Counted from the stretch's first letter, positions 17,715 through 27,458 are shown. The stretch is 64,000 nt of DNA from Prevotella sp. 10(H) (GCF_000711235.1 NZ_JOMI01000002.1:62001-126000), one strand, 5' to 3'. Notes: generated by a model from the sequence alone, not told the origin. Program-made: numbers and translations.

Positions 17715-19232
17715 ATGAAAGCAAAAATTATACTTTTATTTTTTATTGCTGTTGCGGCATTGCTTTTCAGTAGTTGTAGCGATAGCGATAATGGCGGTAA
17801 GCAGGATGTAGAAGAGAGTGACGAAATCTATACCAATAAATGGATTTTTGAAAGGATGAGGGCTCTTTACTTGTGGAACGATAAATTGCCAACAAAGACT
17901 AATTATGATTATCCTACCGAGTCGTTTTTTTACGGTCTACTGTATAAATGGCGCGACAGGGAAGGTGACAGGTTTTCGTGGATAGAGGAAGATGATTCTA
18001 ATAAAACGAAGACTTTGTATGCGAAGGTTGATCTCGGCTTCGATTATTACCCGTTTTCGTATTTCCCTGATGAAAATACACAGAACAGTTCTTTAGGATT
18101 CTTTGTTACCTCTGTCAATAAAGGTTCGGATGCCGAAGCAAAAGGTGTGAGAAGGGGGCAGATAATATATAAGGTGAATAATGTTGATGTTAATTACGAT
18201 AATTATCTGGCTATATTAAACGACCTTTCGTCCTTTACCTTATCCGTTTATAACAATGAGACAGGAAAAAAGGAAACACTCCCTTTAATGCAAGCTAATG
18301 GTAAGAAAATATCTCCTGTCGCTATAAGTAAGGTAATAGAATCATCAGCAGGTAAGATCGGCTATATATTATATAATAATTTTGACCGGGGTGTCGATGA
18401 CGAAGGCAGCACTTTCGAATACGATATCGAGCTGATGGAAAGTATAAGGGCACTTGGAGATGTGAAGGAATTTATACTCGACCTTCGCTACAATCCCGGC
18501 GGCTATCTTACCTCTGCTATAAATCTTGCGAGCGCATTGGTGCCTAACAGGGACACAAAAAAACTCTTTATCAAAGAGGAATATAACAGTTACTTTCAGG
18601 ATTCTATTATCAAGAGATGGGGCCCGGATGCTGTAAACAGCTATTTCCTTGATAAAGCTTACGAAACAAATGTCGATATACCTCGTTTGAATTTATCCCG
18701 TTTACATATTATTGCATCAGAAAATACAGCTTCGGCTAGCGAAGTAATCATAAACGGGTTGGAGCCTTACATGAAAATAAACATATTGGGACAAACAACC
18801 AAGGGAAAGGATAAAGCCTCAATGACCGTCAAAGCAAATGATGAGCGTATTAAATATAAATTGCAGCCGCTAATTTCTCGACTTTCTAACTCGAAAGGGG
18901 AGGGCAACTATATTTACGGCTATAAGCCTACACAGGGTTATGAATTTTCCGAATTAGAGGAACTCTTCTATACTGTATATGCTGACAGCTATGATGAATA
19001 TGGTAAGCCGATTACTGTAAAATGTCCTGTTTTAGATAGGTGGAAAGCTCCGATACCTTCTTTAGGAGATGCCTCCGAGCCTTTACTGGCTGCAACTATA
19101 GCCAGAATAATACATTTGCCACGTAAGAAAAGCGAGGAGGCTGTAGGTAGGAAATCGGTACTTGTTCCCCGTATAAAACAGGATGAGAGCCGGTTCAGAA
19201 CAATTGTGGATCAGGACAGATTTATAAAATAA
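17715..19232 (+). CDS. S41 family peptidase lipoprotein
   Basis: This 505-aa protein has a lipoprotein signal (LLFSSCSDSD). A PDZ-like region (SLGFFVTSVNKGSDAEAKGVRRGQIIYKVNNVDV) is followed by a tail-specific-protease domain: GYILYNNFD, FILDLRYNPGGYL, and the nucleophile loop ENTASASEVI (S340-A-S342-E) with a downstream Lys in TTKGKD. It likely degrades periplasmic or surface peptides. The start at 17715 begins the signal peptide; an upstream in-frame start at 17664 would bury it. thrA follows after 31 bp, so read-through is possible. Confidence 0.9.
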   Translation: MKAKIILLFFIAVAALLFSSCSDSDNGGKQDVEESDEIYTNKWIFERMRALYLWNDKLPTKTNYDYPTESFFYGLLYKWRDREGDRFSWIEEDDSNKTKTLYAKVDLGFDYYPFSYFPDENTQNSSLGFFVTSVNKGSDAEAKGVRRGQIIYKVNNVDVNYDNYLAILNDLSSFTLSVYNNETGKKETLPLMQANGKKISPVAISKVIESSAGKIGYILYNNFDRGVDDEGSTFEYDIELMESIRALGDVKEFILDLRYNPGGYLTSAINLASALVPNRDTKKLFIKEEYNSYFQDSIIKRWGPDAVNSYFLDKAYETNVDIPRLNLSRLHIIASENTASASEVIINGLEPYMKINILGQTTKGKDKASMTVKANDERIKYKLQPLISRLSNSKGEGNYIYGYKPTQGYEFSELEELFYTVYADSYDEYGKPITVKCPVLDRWKAPIPSLGDASEPLLAATIARIIHLPRKKSEEAVGRKSVLVPRIKQDESRFRTIVDQDRFIK

Positions 19233-19263
19233 GACCTAAAATAAGTAAAACGACACTATACTA

Positions 19264-21705
19264 ATGAAAGTAATGAAATTTGGCGGAACATCCGTAGGTT
19301 CCGCTGCTAATATAGCGAATGTAAAAAAAATAATCGGCGGGGTTAACGAGCCCATAATTGTAGTAGTTTCAGCTTTCAAAGGTATCACGGATAAATTGTT
19401 GATGACTTCCGAACTTGCGGCGGCAGGCGATTATTCGTATGAAAGAGAATTCAGGGAAATTGTAGAACAGCATGTAACGGTTGTCTGCAAACTGGATATT
19501 TCGGAAACTCAACGTGAGCAACTGGCGGTAGAGGTGAATAAATTGTTGGACGAACTAAGGAATATCTTTAAAGGAGTATTCCTTATCAACGACCTTTCGC
19601 AAAAGACCTCCGATAAGATTGTCAGCTATGGAGAGCGGCTCTCTACACTGATTATCAGTTATGCATTTCCAGATTTTGAGGTACTGGATGCAACTCAGCT
19701 GATAAAGACGGATTGCGCTTTTGGGAAGCATACTCCCGATATGGAACTATCGAATAAGCTGATAAGGAATGCATTCGATAATTCTTCGAAGAAAGTTTTG
19801 GTTTCCGGCTTTATCTCATCATGCAAGACAACGAACGAGATAACCAATCTTGGTCGTGGCGGCTCCGACTATACAGCTGCCATTTTCGCTTCCGCGCTCG
19901 ATGCCAATATTCTCGAAATCTGGTCGGATGTCGACGGCTTTATGTCAGCCGACCCGAAAGTAATAAATAATGCGCACGTTATAGAAAATCTTTCATTCAC
20001 CGAGGCTACCGAATTATGTAACTTCGGGGCTAAAGTGATTTATCCGCCTACCATATTCCCCGTATATCACAAGAATATACCTATCCGCATAAAGAATACC
20101 TTTAAACCTGATGCTCCCGGAACGTATATATCGCATGACGGTGATCCGAAAAAGAGCAAGGCAATGATCAAGGGAATTTCTTCTATATCCGATTCCTGCC
20201 TTATTACGGTACAGGGGCTTGGTATGGTAGGTATTATCGGGGTCAACTTCCGGATATTCCGTGCACTGGCGAAAAACGGTATCAGTGTATTCCTCGTTTC
20301 GCAGGCTTCTTCCGAAAACAGTACCTCGATAGGTGTGCGCTCCGTGGATGCCAATTTGGCTGTGCATGTACTGGAAGAAGAATTTGCAAAGGAAATTACT
20401 CTCGGTAGTATTAACCGCGTACTGCTGGAAACAGAATTAGCGACTGTGGCCATTGTAGGAGAAGATATGAAATATACCCCGGGTATTGCCGGCAAGCTTT
20501 TCGAAACGTTGGGCAGGAGCGGTATCAGTGTGATTGCCTGTGCGCAGGGAGCATCGGAGGTAAATATATCCTTTGTTATCAAAAATAAATATCTACGTAA
20601 GGCACTCAACTCTATTCACGATTCTTTCTTCCTCTCGGAATATAAAGCTTTGAACCTTTTCATTGTCGGAATAGGAACAGTGGGAGGAAACCTTATAGAA
20701 CAGATACGGCATCAGCAGCCGAAGCTAATGGAGCAATATGCTTTGAAGTTGAATGTGGTGGGAATTGCCAGAGGCCGTAAGGCATTATTCTGTCGCGAGG
20801 GTATCAATCTCGATAATTACAAGGCTGATCTGGAAGAAAAGGGCATTGCCAGTTCGCCCGAGATTCTGAGAAATAACATCATCGACATGAATATATTTAA
20901 CGCTGTCTTTGTCGACTGTACAGCCAGCGATCAGGTGTCACAGATATATCAGGAACTAATGGCTCATAATATATCGGTTGTTACAGCAAATAAAGTTGCA
21001 GCGTCTTCGGCTTATGACAGCTATATAAAGTTGAAAAATACTGCCCGCGAGCGTAATATTAAGTTCCTTTTCGAAACGAATGTAGGAGCAGGTCTTCCTA
21101 TCATAAACACGATGAATTCGCTTATCAACTCGGGAGATAAAATCATAAAAATAGAAGCAGTTCTTTCGGGCACATTAAATTTTATATTCAATACTATAAG
21201 CAAGGATGTGCCTTTCAGCAAAGCTATTTATCTGGCTAAAGAAAGCGGTTATTCCGAACCTGACCCGCGTATCGACCTTAGCGGAATGGATGTAGTCCGC
21301 AAGCTGGTTATCCTGACGCGTGAGGCCGGCTATCGTGTAGAACAGCCGGAAGTTGAGAAAAACCTTTTTGTTCCGCAGGAGTATTTCGACGGAACAATCG
21401 AGGAATTCTGGTCAAATATCCGCCAGCTAGACCAGCAGTTCGAAGATCGCCGTCGCAAGTTACAGGACGAATGTAAGCGTTTACGATTCGTAGCTAAATA
21501 TGAAAACGGGAAATGTGAAGTCGGATTGCAGGAAGTCGGACAGAATCATCCTTTCTACGACCTTGAAGGAAGCAATAATATTATCCAGATAACAACCGAA
21601 CGCTACAACGAATACCCGATGATTATAAAAGGCTACGGAGCGGGGGCAAGCGTCACTGCTGCCGGGGTATTCTCTGATATTATCAGTATTGCAAATGTAA
21701 GATAA
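19264..21705 (+). CDS. thrA: bifunctional aspartokinase / homoserine dehydrogenase
   Basis: This 813-aa fusion carries out the first and third steps of the pathway from aspartate to threonine. The N-terminal aspartokinase has MKVMKFGGTSVGSA and GRGGSDYTAAIFA. The middle ACT repeats (about residues 310-460: ITVQGLGMVGIIGV and VAIVGEDMKYTPGIAG) provide allosteric feedback. The C-terminal homoserine dehydrogenase starts at IVGIGTVGGNLIEQI and includes TANKVAAS and ETNVGAGLPIINT. The length equals E. coli ThrA. An apgM-like candidate homoserine kinase gene lies 0.5 kb downstream. Confidence 0.97.
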   Translation: MKVMKFGGTSVGSAANIANVKKIIGGVNEPIIVVVSAFKGITDKLLMTSELAAAGDYSYEREFREIVEQHVTVVCKLDISETQREQLAVEVNKLLDELRNIFKGVFLINDLSQKTSDKIVSYGERLSTLIISYAFPDFEVLDATQLIKTDCAFGKHTPDMELSNKLIRNAFDNSSKKVLVSGFISSCKTTNEITNLGRGGSDYTAAIFASALDANILEIWSDVDGFMSADPKVINNAHVIENLSFTEATELCNFGAKVIYPPTIFPVYHKNIPIRIKNTFKPDAPGTYISHDGDPKKSKAMIKGISSISDSCLITVQGLGMVGIIGVNFRIFRALAKNGISVFLVSQASSENSTSIGVRSVDANLAVHVLEEEFAKEITLGSINRVLLETELATVAIVGEDMKYTPGIAGKLFETLGRSGISVIACAQGASEVNISFVIKNKYLRKALNSIHDSFFLSEYKALNLFIVGIGTVGGNLIEQIRHQQPKLMEQYALKLNVVGIARGRKALFCREGINLDNYKADLEEKGIASSPEILRNNIIDMNIFNAVFVDCTASDQVSQIYQELMAHNISVVTANKVAASSAYDSYIKLKNTARERNIKFLFETNVGAGLPIINTMNSLINSGDKIIKIEAVLSGTLNFIFNTISKDVPFSKAIYLAKESGYSEPDPRIDLSGMDVVRKLVILTREAGYRVEQPEVEKNLFVPQEYFDGTIEEFWSNIRQLDQQFEDRRRKLQDECKRLRFVAKYENGKCEVGLQEVGQNHPFYDLEGSNNIIQITTERYNEYPMIIKGYGAGASVTAAGVFSDIISIANVR

Positions 21706-21712
21706 ATATCAT

Positions 21713-21745
21713 TTCAGATCTTCTTATCGAAGAAGGCCTGAGATT
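21713..21745. terminator. hairpin between convergent thrA and PEGA gene
   Basis: An imperfect stem (TCAG..CTTCTT / AAGAAG..CTGA, 21714-21741) has a 2-nt internal mismatch and an ATCG loop. It is followed by GATTTT on the plus strand. Confidence 0.45.
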
Positions 21746-21763
21746 TTCATAGTTATCTTTTTG

Positions 21764-22075
21764 TCATTCTGCTTTCTTTAGCGCACGGGTGCCTAGATTC
21801 ATTTTCTTTAATTTCAGAGTGCTCTCATTTCCTTTGAGTACCCTTGTCTTTTCGTATCCGTCTTTTGTAAGGAATATCGTATAATCTCCTTCCGGCATAT
21901 ACTTAGATTCTACTTTTGCCGGAGTTTTTACGGTATAAAGAACTTCTCCATAACTGTTTTCAATAGTCAAATCTGCTCCCGGCGGATTACTGTCTACAAA
22001 AAATGCATAAGAAGAGCAACCGGTAAGTGCACTGCAAAGAATAATAGTGAATGCTACATATAAGATCTTTTTCAT
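21764..22075 (-). CDS. PEGA-domain lipoprotein
   Basis: This 103-aa protein has a lipoprotein signal ending at Cys20 (SALTGC). A PEGA-type beta domain follows (VDSNPPGADLTIENSYGEVLYTVKTPAKV...PEGDYTIFLTKDGYEKT). PEGA domains are small surface-layer-like beta modules without catalytic residues. It is a single gene opposite to thrA and the apgM-like gene. Its role is unknown. Confidence 0.85.
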   Translation of the reverse strand: MKKILYVAFTIILCSALTGCSSYAFFVDSNPPGADLTIENSYGEVLYTVKTPAKVESKYMPEGDYTIFLTKDGYEKTRVLKGNESTLKLKKMNLGTRALKKAE

Positions 22076-22254
22076 AGTATCCCTTTTTGTTGAAAATTAG
22101 TGGTGAACAGCTATAAAGTTATAAAATAAAAATTAATTTTTTCTGCAATAAATTCAGTCAATTTGAAAACGATAATTTATTAATGCTTTCTAAAAGTTGC
22201 TTTTAAGGGAATTTATCTTCAATTTTGTATCCTAATTACAGATATAATGTCAAT

Positions 22255-23466
22255 ATGAAAACAATAATAATATTAGCCGATGGCGCAGCCGATGAGCCGA
22301 TTGCTGCCTTAGGAAATAAAACACCTCTACAGGCAGCGAAGAAACCATATATAGATATGCTGGCTGCGAAAGGTAAAAGCGGCGAACTGGATACCATTCC
22401 TCCGGGATTTAAACCTGGTAGTGAGATTGCCAATCTTTCGGTATTGGGATATGATGTGCCAAAAGTATTCGAGGGTAGGGGTTCGCTCGAGGCTGCCAGT
22501 ATGGGCGTGGATATACTGCCCGGTGAAATGGCTATGCGCTGCAACCTTATTTGTATAGAAGACGGGAAGATAAAGAATCATTCAGCTGGTCATATTTCCA
22601 GCGAGGAAGCTGCAGAGCTTATCCTTTTTATCGATAAAGAATTAAATGATGGAAAGGTTAGTTTCTATCCCGGGGTATCATATCGTCATTTGCTAAAACT
22701 TAAAGGCGGAAACAAAAATCTGGATTGTACGGCACCGCATGATGTAATGGGAGTGCCATTCAGGGATGTGTTGATTAAGCCCGAGATTCCCGAAGCGAAG
22801 GAAACAGCCGACTATCTCAATGATCTGATAATCAAATCACAGGAATTGCTTAAAGATCATCCGGTAAATAAAAAACGTATCACAGAAGGGAAAGACCCTG
22901 CGAACAGTATCTGGCCGTGGTCGCCGGGATATCGTCCACAGATGCAGACCTTACAGGAATTGTATGGTATAAAGAGCGGTTCGGTAATCTCTGCCGTAGA
23001 TTTAATAATGGGAATCGGAGTATATGCCGGGCTAAAGCTTATTCATGTGGAGGGAGCCACAGGCCTTTACGATACTAATTATGAAGGAAAAGCGCAGGCT
23101 GCTATCGATGCACTCAGGGAGCAAGATTTCGTTTATCTGCATATTGAAGCCAGTGACGAAGCGGGGCATGAAGGAGATTATGAGTTGAAAACAAAAACTA
23201 TAGAATATCTTGATAATCGGGTTGTAAGACTTATCTATGAAGCTGTCAAAAATTGGGATGAACCCGTTACAATTGCAATTCTTCCCGATCATCCTACACC
23301 ATGCGCTACGAAAACGCATACCAATAAGCCTGTTCCCTTTCTTATTTACCGTTCTAACGGAAGTTCCGATAATTTGCAAGTTTATGATGAATTCGAATCG
23401 CCGAAAGGAGAATACGGATTGATAAGAGGTAAAGAATTTATGGAGCTGTTGTTCAGCGATAAATAA
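22255..23466 (+). CDS. ApgM-type phosphoglycerate mutase, possible alternative homoserine kinase
   Basis: This 403-aa alkaline-phosphatase-superfamily protein is of the archaeal-type, cofactor-independent phosphoglycerate mutase family. It has the metal site LADGAADEP at the N-terminus and the nucleophile serine in PGSEIANLSVLGYD. ASDEAGHEGD and LPDHPTPCATKTHT supply further metal ligands. In Bacteroidetes this subfamily lies by the threonine genes and has been proposed as a homoserine kinase. Here it follows thrA with only the PEGA gene between. No thrB or thrC is in the window. The start at 22255 is preferred over an in-frame TTG at 22225. Confidence 0.85.
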   Translation: MKTIIILADGAADEPIAALGNKTPLQAAKKPYIDMLAAKGKSGELDTIPPGFKPGSEIANLSVLGYDVPKVFEGRGSLEAASMGVDILPGEMAMRCNLICIEDGKIKNHSAGHISSEEAAELILFIDKELNDGKVSFYPGVSYRHLLKLKGGNKNLDCTAPHDVMGVPFRDVLIKPEIPEAKETADYLNDLIIKSQELLKDHPVNKKRITEGKDPANSIWPWSPGYRPQMQTLQELYGIKSGSVISAVDLIMGIGVYAGLKLIHVEGATGLYDTNYEGKAQAAIDALREQDFVYLHIEASDEAGHEGDYELKTKTIEYLDNRVVRLIYEAVKNWDEPVTIAILPDHPTPCATKTHTNKPVPFLIYRSNGSSDNLQVYDEFESPKGEYGLIRGKEFMELLFSDK

Positions 23467-23486
23467 TATTGCAAATAGATAATTTA

Positions 23487-23519
23487 AAGTCCGGTTGGTT
23501 TACAGCCGGACTTTTTTTC
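23487..23519 (+). terminator. Rho-independent terminator of apgM-like gene
   Basis: The stem AAGTCCGGTTG / CAGCCGGACTT has one wobble and a 5-nt loop. It is followed by seven T residues. Confidence 0.85.
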
Positions 23520-23661
23520 GTACAGGATGTCCGTTATCGAACAAGAAAAATTTTAGTTAATTAGTTGTAAGTGTTTGATATTTATGTTGTTGTTTGTTTT
23601 GGCATAATGCTTGGTAATACGTTGTCAGATAATTAAAATAAAAACCACAAATAATTAAATT

Positions 23662-24069
23662 ATGAAACTGAAGACAATTATATTATCGGTTATGATTGCC
23701 TTATTGGCAGGCAATGTTTATTCGCAGGATAAAAAAGATGCGGAAATTGTATCATATTACCGCACAAGGAGTGGGCATAATATGAAAACAGTGCGTTATC
23801 AGAATGAAGATGGCAAATGCACTCAGATGATTACATATGTAAGGAAGAGTAAAGACAATTGGGAGCCGGTGAAAAAGTATGTATACGATTATGATAAAGA
23901 AGGTAATTTAATCAATATGACATATTCAGAATGGAACCAAAGATCAGGTAGATGGTCTGAAGCGAAAAGTCAATTGGTATATAATTACGATTCACAGGGG
24001 GAGCTTATCGCAATGAAACAAGTGAACATTTATAATAGATGTAATAAAGAGGTTGACTTACTTCACTAA
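23662..24069 (+). CDS. DUF3836-type secreted protein
   Basis: This 135-aa protein has a signal peptide cleaved near GNVYSQ. Repeats such as KYVYDYDKEGNLINMTYSEWN and QLVYNYDSQGELIAMKQ are typical of the Bacteroides DUF3836 family. The repeated 'YDYDxxGNL' units resemble small YD-like beta hairpins. The function is unknown. It is a single gene with a strong terminator. Confidence 0.8.
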   Translation: MKLKTIILSVMIALLAGNVYSQDKKDAEIVSYYRTRSGHNMKTVRYQNEDGKCTQMITYVRKSKDNWEPVKKYVYDYDKEGNLINMTYSEWNQRSGRWSEAKSQLVYNYDSQGELIAMKQVNIYNRCNKEVDLLH

Positions 24070-24100
24070 GAAAATAAGGGTTCTTTAGTGATTTTTGTAG

Positions 24101-24136
24101 CAGGCATATATAAACGTGTATATGCCTGTTTTTTTC
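24101..24136 (+). terminator. Rho-independent terminator of DUF3836 gene
   Basis: A 12-bp stem (24101-24112 with 24117-24128, one wobble) has an AACG loop and is followed by a run of T residues. Confidence 0.85.
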
Positions 24137-24157
24137 TGTAAAGTGAGATAAAAGTTA

Positions 24158-24165
24158 TATCTTTG
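24158..24165 (+). promoter_or_regulatory. -7 element of the SIS-domain gene
   Basis: TATCTTTG is a perfect TAnnTTTG, 20 bp before the start codon. Confidence 0.45.
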
Positions 24166-24184
24166 GCCTAGAAAAAATACACTC

Positions 24185-24790
24185 ATGAATACAGAAGAAA
24201 TACGTTGTTTGCTACAGGCAGAAGCCTCTGCCATACTCAATATTCCGATTACCGATGCCTATACGGAAGCAATCGCCCTAATTGTTGAACAAGTGAACCG
24301 TAAGAAAGGCAAGCTTGTAACCAGCGGTATGGGAAAGGCAGGACAGATTGCACAGAATATGGCAACTACATTCAGTTCCACAGGTACTCCTTCGGTATTT
24401 CTTCATCCGAGCGAAGCCCAGCACGGCGATCTTGGTATTTTGCAGGAAAATGATATTGTACTGGCAATATCCAATTCGGGTAAGACACGCGAGATAGTCG
24501 AGCTGATTTCTCTGGCAAAGAACCTTGTTCCCCAAATTAAGTTCATTGTAATCACCAGCGACCCTGACAGCCTGTTGGCGCAAAAGGCTGATGTCTGCAT
24601 CCTCACAGGCCGCCCTGATGAAGTATGTAATCTCGGACTGACGCCTACTACTTCCACTACTGTAATGACAGCTATAGGAGATATACTGGTAGTAGGAACC
24701 ATGAAAGAAATAAACTTTACTGCTGCAGACTATGCAAAACGTCACCACGGCGGATATCTGGGAGATAAATCGAGAGAAATGAGCAAGTAA
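24185..24790 (+). CDS. kdsD: D-arabinose-5-phosphate isomerase, SIS domain only
   Basis: This 201-aa KpsF/GutQ-type SIS-domain protein converts ribulose-5-phosphate to arabinose-5-phosphate, the precursor of Kdo for LPS or capsule. Motifs are SGMGKAGQIAQNMATTFSSTG, LHPSEAQHGDLG and AISNSGKTREI. The usual KdsD has about 320 aa with two C-terminal CBS domains; these are absent, as in CBS-less Bacteroides forms. The C-terminal HHGGYLG segment supports an intact end, not a truncation. Confidence 0.85.
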   Translation: MNTEEIRCLLQAEASAILNIPITDAYTEAIALIVEQVNRKKGKLVTSGMGKAGQIAQNMATTFSSTGTPSVFLHPSEAQHGDLGILQENDIVLAISNSGKTREIVELISLAKNLVPQIKFIVITSDPDSLLAQKADVCILTGRPDEVCNLGLTPTTSTTVMTAIGDILVVGTMKEINFTAADYAKRHHGGYLGDKSREMSK

Positions 24791-24859
24791 TATTCCTCCC
24801 CGTATTGAAGCATTCAGAATAATAATTAATGATGATGTAAATATATTATCGAATATACT

Positions 24860-24867
24860 TATCTTTG
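24860..24867 (+). promoter_or_regulatory. -7 element of phoH
   Basis: TATCTTTG is a perfect TAnnTTTG, 82 bp before the phoH start. No -33 box was recognised. Confidence 0.4.
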
Positions 24868-24948
24868 CATACCATTACTAAAACCATTACATACCACTAC
24901 CCGACAAAATTTTAAAAATCATGTGACAGACAATTCATATTAAATTGA

Positions 24949-25923
24949 ATGATAGAACAAATAATTATTTTAGAACACATAGACCCGGTGGTCTTTTTCG
25001 GGATAAACAACGCAAATATACAATTATTAAAAACCCTTTTTCCAAAGCTGCGCATCGTAGCCCGCGGTAATGCGATAAAAGTTAGTGGTAATGCCGAAGA
25101 TGTTCCTTTGTTTGAGGAAAAAATCCGCGAACTGGAAAAATATTCGAACGACAGGAATAAACTCACGGAAGAAGATATTCTGGATATCGTAAAGGGTAAA
25201 TCACCTAATGTTGTAAAACAGGATAACCTTATTATATACGGAGTAAACGGGAAACCGATATTCGCCCGTACTCCTAATCAGCAAAGTTTTGTAGAAAGTT
25301 TTTACAAAAACGATATGGTATTCGGAATCGGTCCTGCCGGTTCGGGAAAAACTTATACGGCAATTGCGCTGGCGGTAAAAGCGCTGAAGAATAAGGAGGT
25401 AAAGAAAATAATCCTGAGTCGTCCGGCTGTGGAAGCAGGGGAGAAGCTTGGCTTTCTCCCGGGGGATATGAAAGATAAGATCGATCCGTATTTGCAGCCC
25501 TTGTATGATGCACTGGAAGATATGATAGCGCCTGCAAAGCTGAAAGACTATATCGAAAATAAGACAATACAGATAGCTCCGCTTGCCTTTATGCGCGGGC
25601 GTACACTGAGTGATGCGGTTATTATCCTCGATGAGGCGCAAAATACGACTACTCATCAGATAAAGATGTTCCTTACCCGTCTGGGTATGAATGCCAAAAT
25701 GATAATCACGGGGGATATTACACAGATAGACCTTCCGCCTTCGCAACTATCGGGATTGAAGCATGCGCTGCGTGTACTCAAAGATGTGAAAGGAATAGGG
25801 CGTATCGAGTTCAATAAGACCGATATTGTCCGTCATAAATTGGTGCAGAGCATTGTGGATGCTTACGAGAAAGAAGATAAACGCAGAAAGTCGGAAGAGG
25901 AAAAAGTAAAAACAATAAAATAG
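24949..25923 (+). CDS. phoH: PhoH family ATPase
   Basis: This 324-aa protein is the usual size for PhoH/YbeZ. An N-terminal region (about residues 1-100) precedes the ATPase core: Walker A GPAGSGKT (128-135), SRPAVEAGEKLGFLPGDM, and Walker B AVIILDEAQNTT. PhoH-like proteins are RNA-linked ATPases, often paired with the endoribonuclease YbeY, which is not in the window. A terminator follows directly. Confidence 0.93.
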   Translation: MIEQIIILEHIDPVVFFGINNANIQLLKTLFPKLRIVARGNAIKVSGNAEDVPLFEEKIRELEKYSNDRNKLTEEDILDIVKGKSPNVVKQDNLIIYGVNGKPIFARTPNQQSFVESFYKNDMVFGIGPAGSGKTYTAIALAVKALKNKEVKKIILSRPAVEAGEKLGFLPGDMKDKIDPYLQPLYDALEDMIAPAKLKDYIENKTIQIAPLAFMRGRTLSDAVIILDEAQNTTTHQIKMFLTRLGMNAKMIITGDITQIDLPPSQLSGLKHALRVLKDVKGIGRIEFNKTDIVRHKLVQSIVDAYEKEDKRRKSEEEKVKTIK

Positions 25924-25949
25924 AAAGTATATTGAAAGAATAGATAAAG

Positions 25950-25976
25950 GCCGGAAAATCTTTTTCCGGCTTTTCT
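25950..25976. terminator. terminator between convergent phoH and dacB
   Basis: A 9-bp perfect stem pairs 25950-25958 with 25962-25970 and is followed by TTTTCT. It can serve both strands. Confidence 0.8.
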
Positions 25977-25978
25977 AT

Positions 25979-27421
25979 TTAGAATAATGAAAGCAAAAGA
26001 TTATCGATAGCCTTAGTTATCTGGCTGCGCGACCCTGTAAACTTATTTACCATGACAGTGAATGCGTATTTTTTCTCTCCACTGATATAATATCCTGCGA
26101 AGCATTGCACACCGAGAATGCTTCCGCTTTTCATCCATATTTTCCCGTCCAGCCTTGTTCCTTTCAACCGGTTGCGTACAGTTCCGTCCTTGCCTGCCCG
26201 CGGCAACGATTCGAGGAAGCTGTCTGAATACTTGCTTTTTGTCTGCATATATACGAGCAAGTCGCACATAAATGCAGGGCTTACGGCATTTGAGGGTGCC
26301 AGTCCACTACCATCAAACATTACAAGTGCTTTTGTATCCAGCCCCCTGAATTTCCACAATTCTTCCGTTTTGTCTATTCCGGCATTTAGAGGGGATGAGT
26401 AAATATCCGCTTTTTTTGTCCGGCCTATAGTTCTGATAAGATGTTCTGCATAATGGTTGTTACTCTTCACATTCGTCTCTTTTATAATGTCGCTCAATGG
26501 AAATGAATAGTGTGTATAGAAGATGCTTTCTTTATATGGCTCTTTTACTTTACGGTACATCTGCTCATTATACTTATCATAAGCGGTTCCGATTTTTCCC
26601 GTTAAAAACCCTTTCTCCTTAAGTTGCTGTGCTACTGTCTGTCCTAACAGCAATCCCGGATTAGGGATATCGCCTTTTATGCTGAAACCGGACCGTCCTC
26701 CGGGAATGTTTCCGGTTATCAATCTATCTGTGGATAAAGGCTGCCCGTGAATATATGCATTATCCTGACCTGTACTGTTAAGGGTCAGTGTGTTGCGAAA
26801 TGTAATATTTACTTCGGGTTCGGTTCTTATTATTTCGGGGCAGGTATCACGGCGTGTTGTATTGAAAAAAAGCTTATAAGTATTATCGTACAGACTGATA
26901 CCATAGTTTGCCGCAGCGTAATAACTGCCCATATCCTGATATATCCACCGTTGTGAAACGCCCTCATATCCGAAATAATCGTCGATAACAGTGATATCGA
27001 TTTTTTTAGTCGAATCGAATTTTTGCTTTATCTGGTCTGTCCACAGGGATAGGAAAGCATTCGGTGTATTATCAAGATGTTCGGTTCCTAATGTAGGGTC
27101 TCCGTATCCGTGGATAAAAAGCCTTTGGGGATTATCCCTGTCTATGGCCAGTGTTGTAGGATATTTATAATCGGGGCCGAGTACTTCCAGGGCCGTTGCG
27201 GTAGTTACCACTTTGAGTATAGATGCGGGAGTATACGATTTATCGGCATTGTGTCCTGCAAGTTGGTTGCCCGATAAGTCTTTTACGCAGATGCCGACAG
27301 ATGCATGCTTCAACCCGGCATTATTGAGAAAAGTCTGTATGCCTGCCTGTTTTACCTGAGCGTTAACTATATAGGGGGTTAGAATCAAGAACGTTAATAA
27401 AAAGCGCTGCATTACTTTCAT
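25979..27421 (-). CDS. dacB: D-alanyl-D-alanine carboxypeptidase/endopeptidase (PBP4, S13)
   Basis: This 480-aa S13 peptidase trims and hydrolyses D-Ala cross-links of peptidoglycan in the periplasm. A signal peptide (cleavage near IVNAQ) precedes the motifs S67-I-L-K70 (ASILK), the SxN triad in VKSNNHYAEH and KSG in WMKSGSILG. A large inserted domain lies between the first two motifs, as expected for PBP4. The start at 27421 is chosen because the longer frame to 27514 runs into the divergent permease gene and would precede the signal peptide. Confidence 0.93.
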   Translation of the reverse strand: MKVMQRFLLTFLILTPYIVNAQVKQAGIQTFLNNAGLKHASVGICVKDLSGNQLAGHNADKSYTPASILKVVTTATALEVLGPDYKYPTTLAIDRDNPQRLFIHGYGDPTLGTEHLDNTPNAFLSLWTDQIKQKFDSTKKIDITVIDDYFGYEGVSQRWIYQDMGSYYAAANYGISLYDNTYKLFFNTTRRDTCPEIIRTEPEVNITFRNTLTLNSTGQDNAYIHGQPLSTDRLITGNIPGGRSGFSIKGDIPNPGLLLGQTVAQQLKEKGFLTGKIGTAYDKYNEQMYRKVKEPYKESIFYTHYSFPLSDIIKETNVKSNNHYAEHLIRTIGRTKKADIYSSPLNAGIDKTEELWKFRGLDTKALVMFDGSGLAPSNAVSPAFMCDLLVYMQTKSKYSDSFLESLPRAGKDGTVRNRLKGTRLDGKIWMKSGSILGVQCFAGYYISGEKKYAFTVMVNKFTGSRSQITKAIDNLLLSLF

Positions 27422-27458
27422 CTTGCTACAATTCTTATAGAAAATCGAAAAAATAAAA

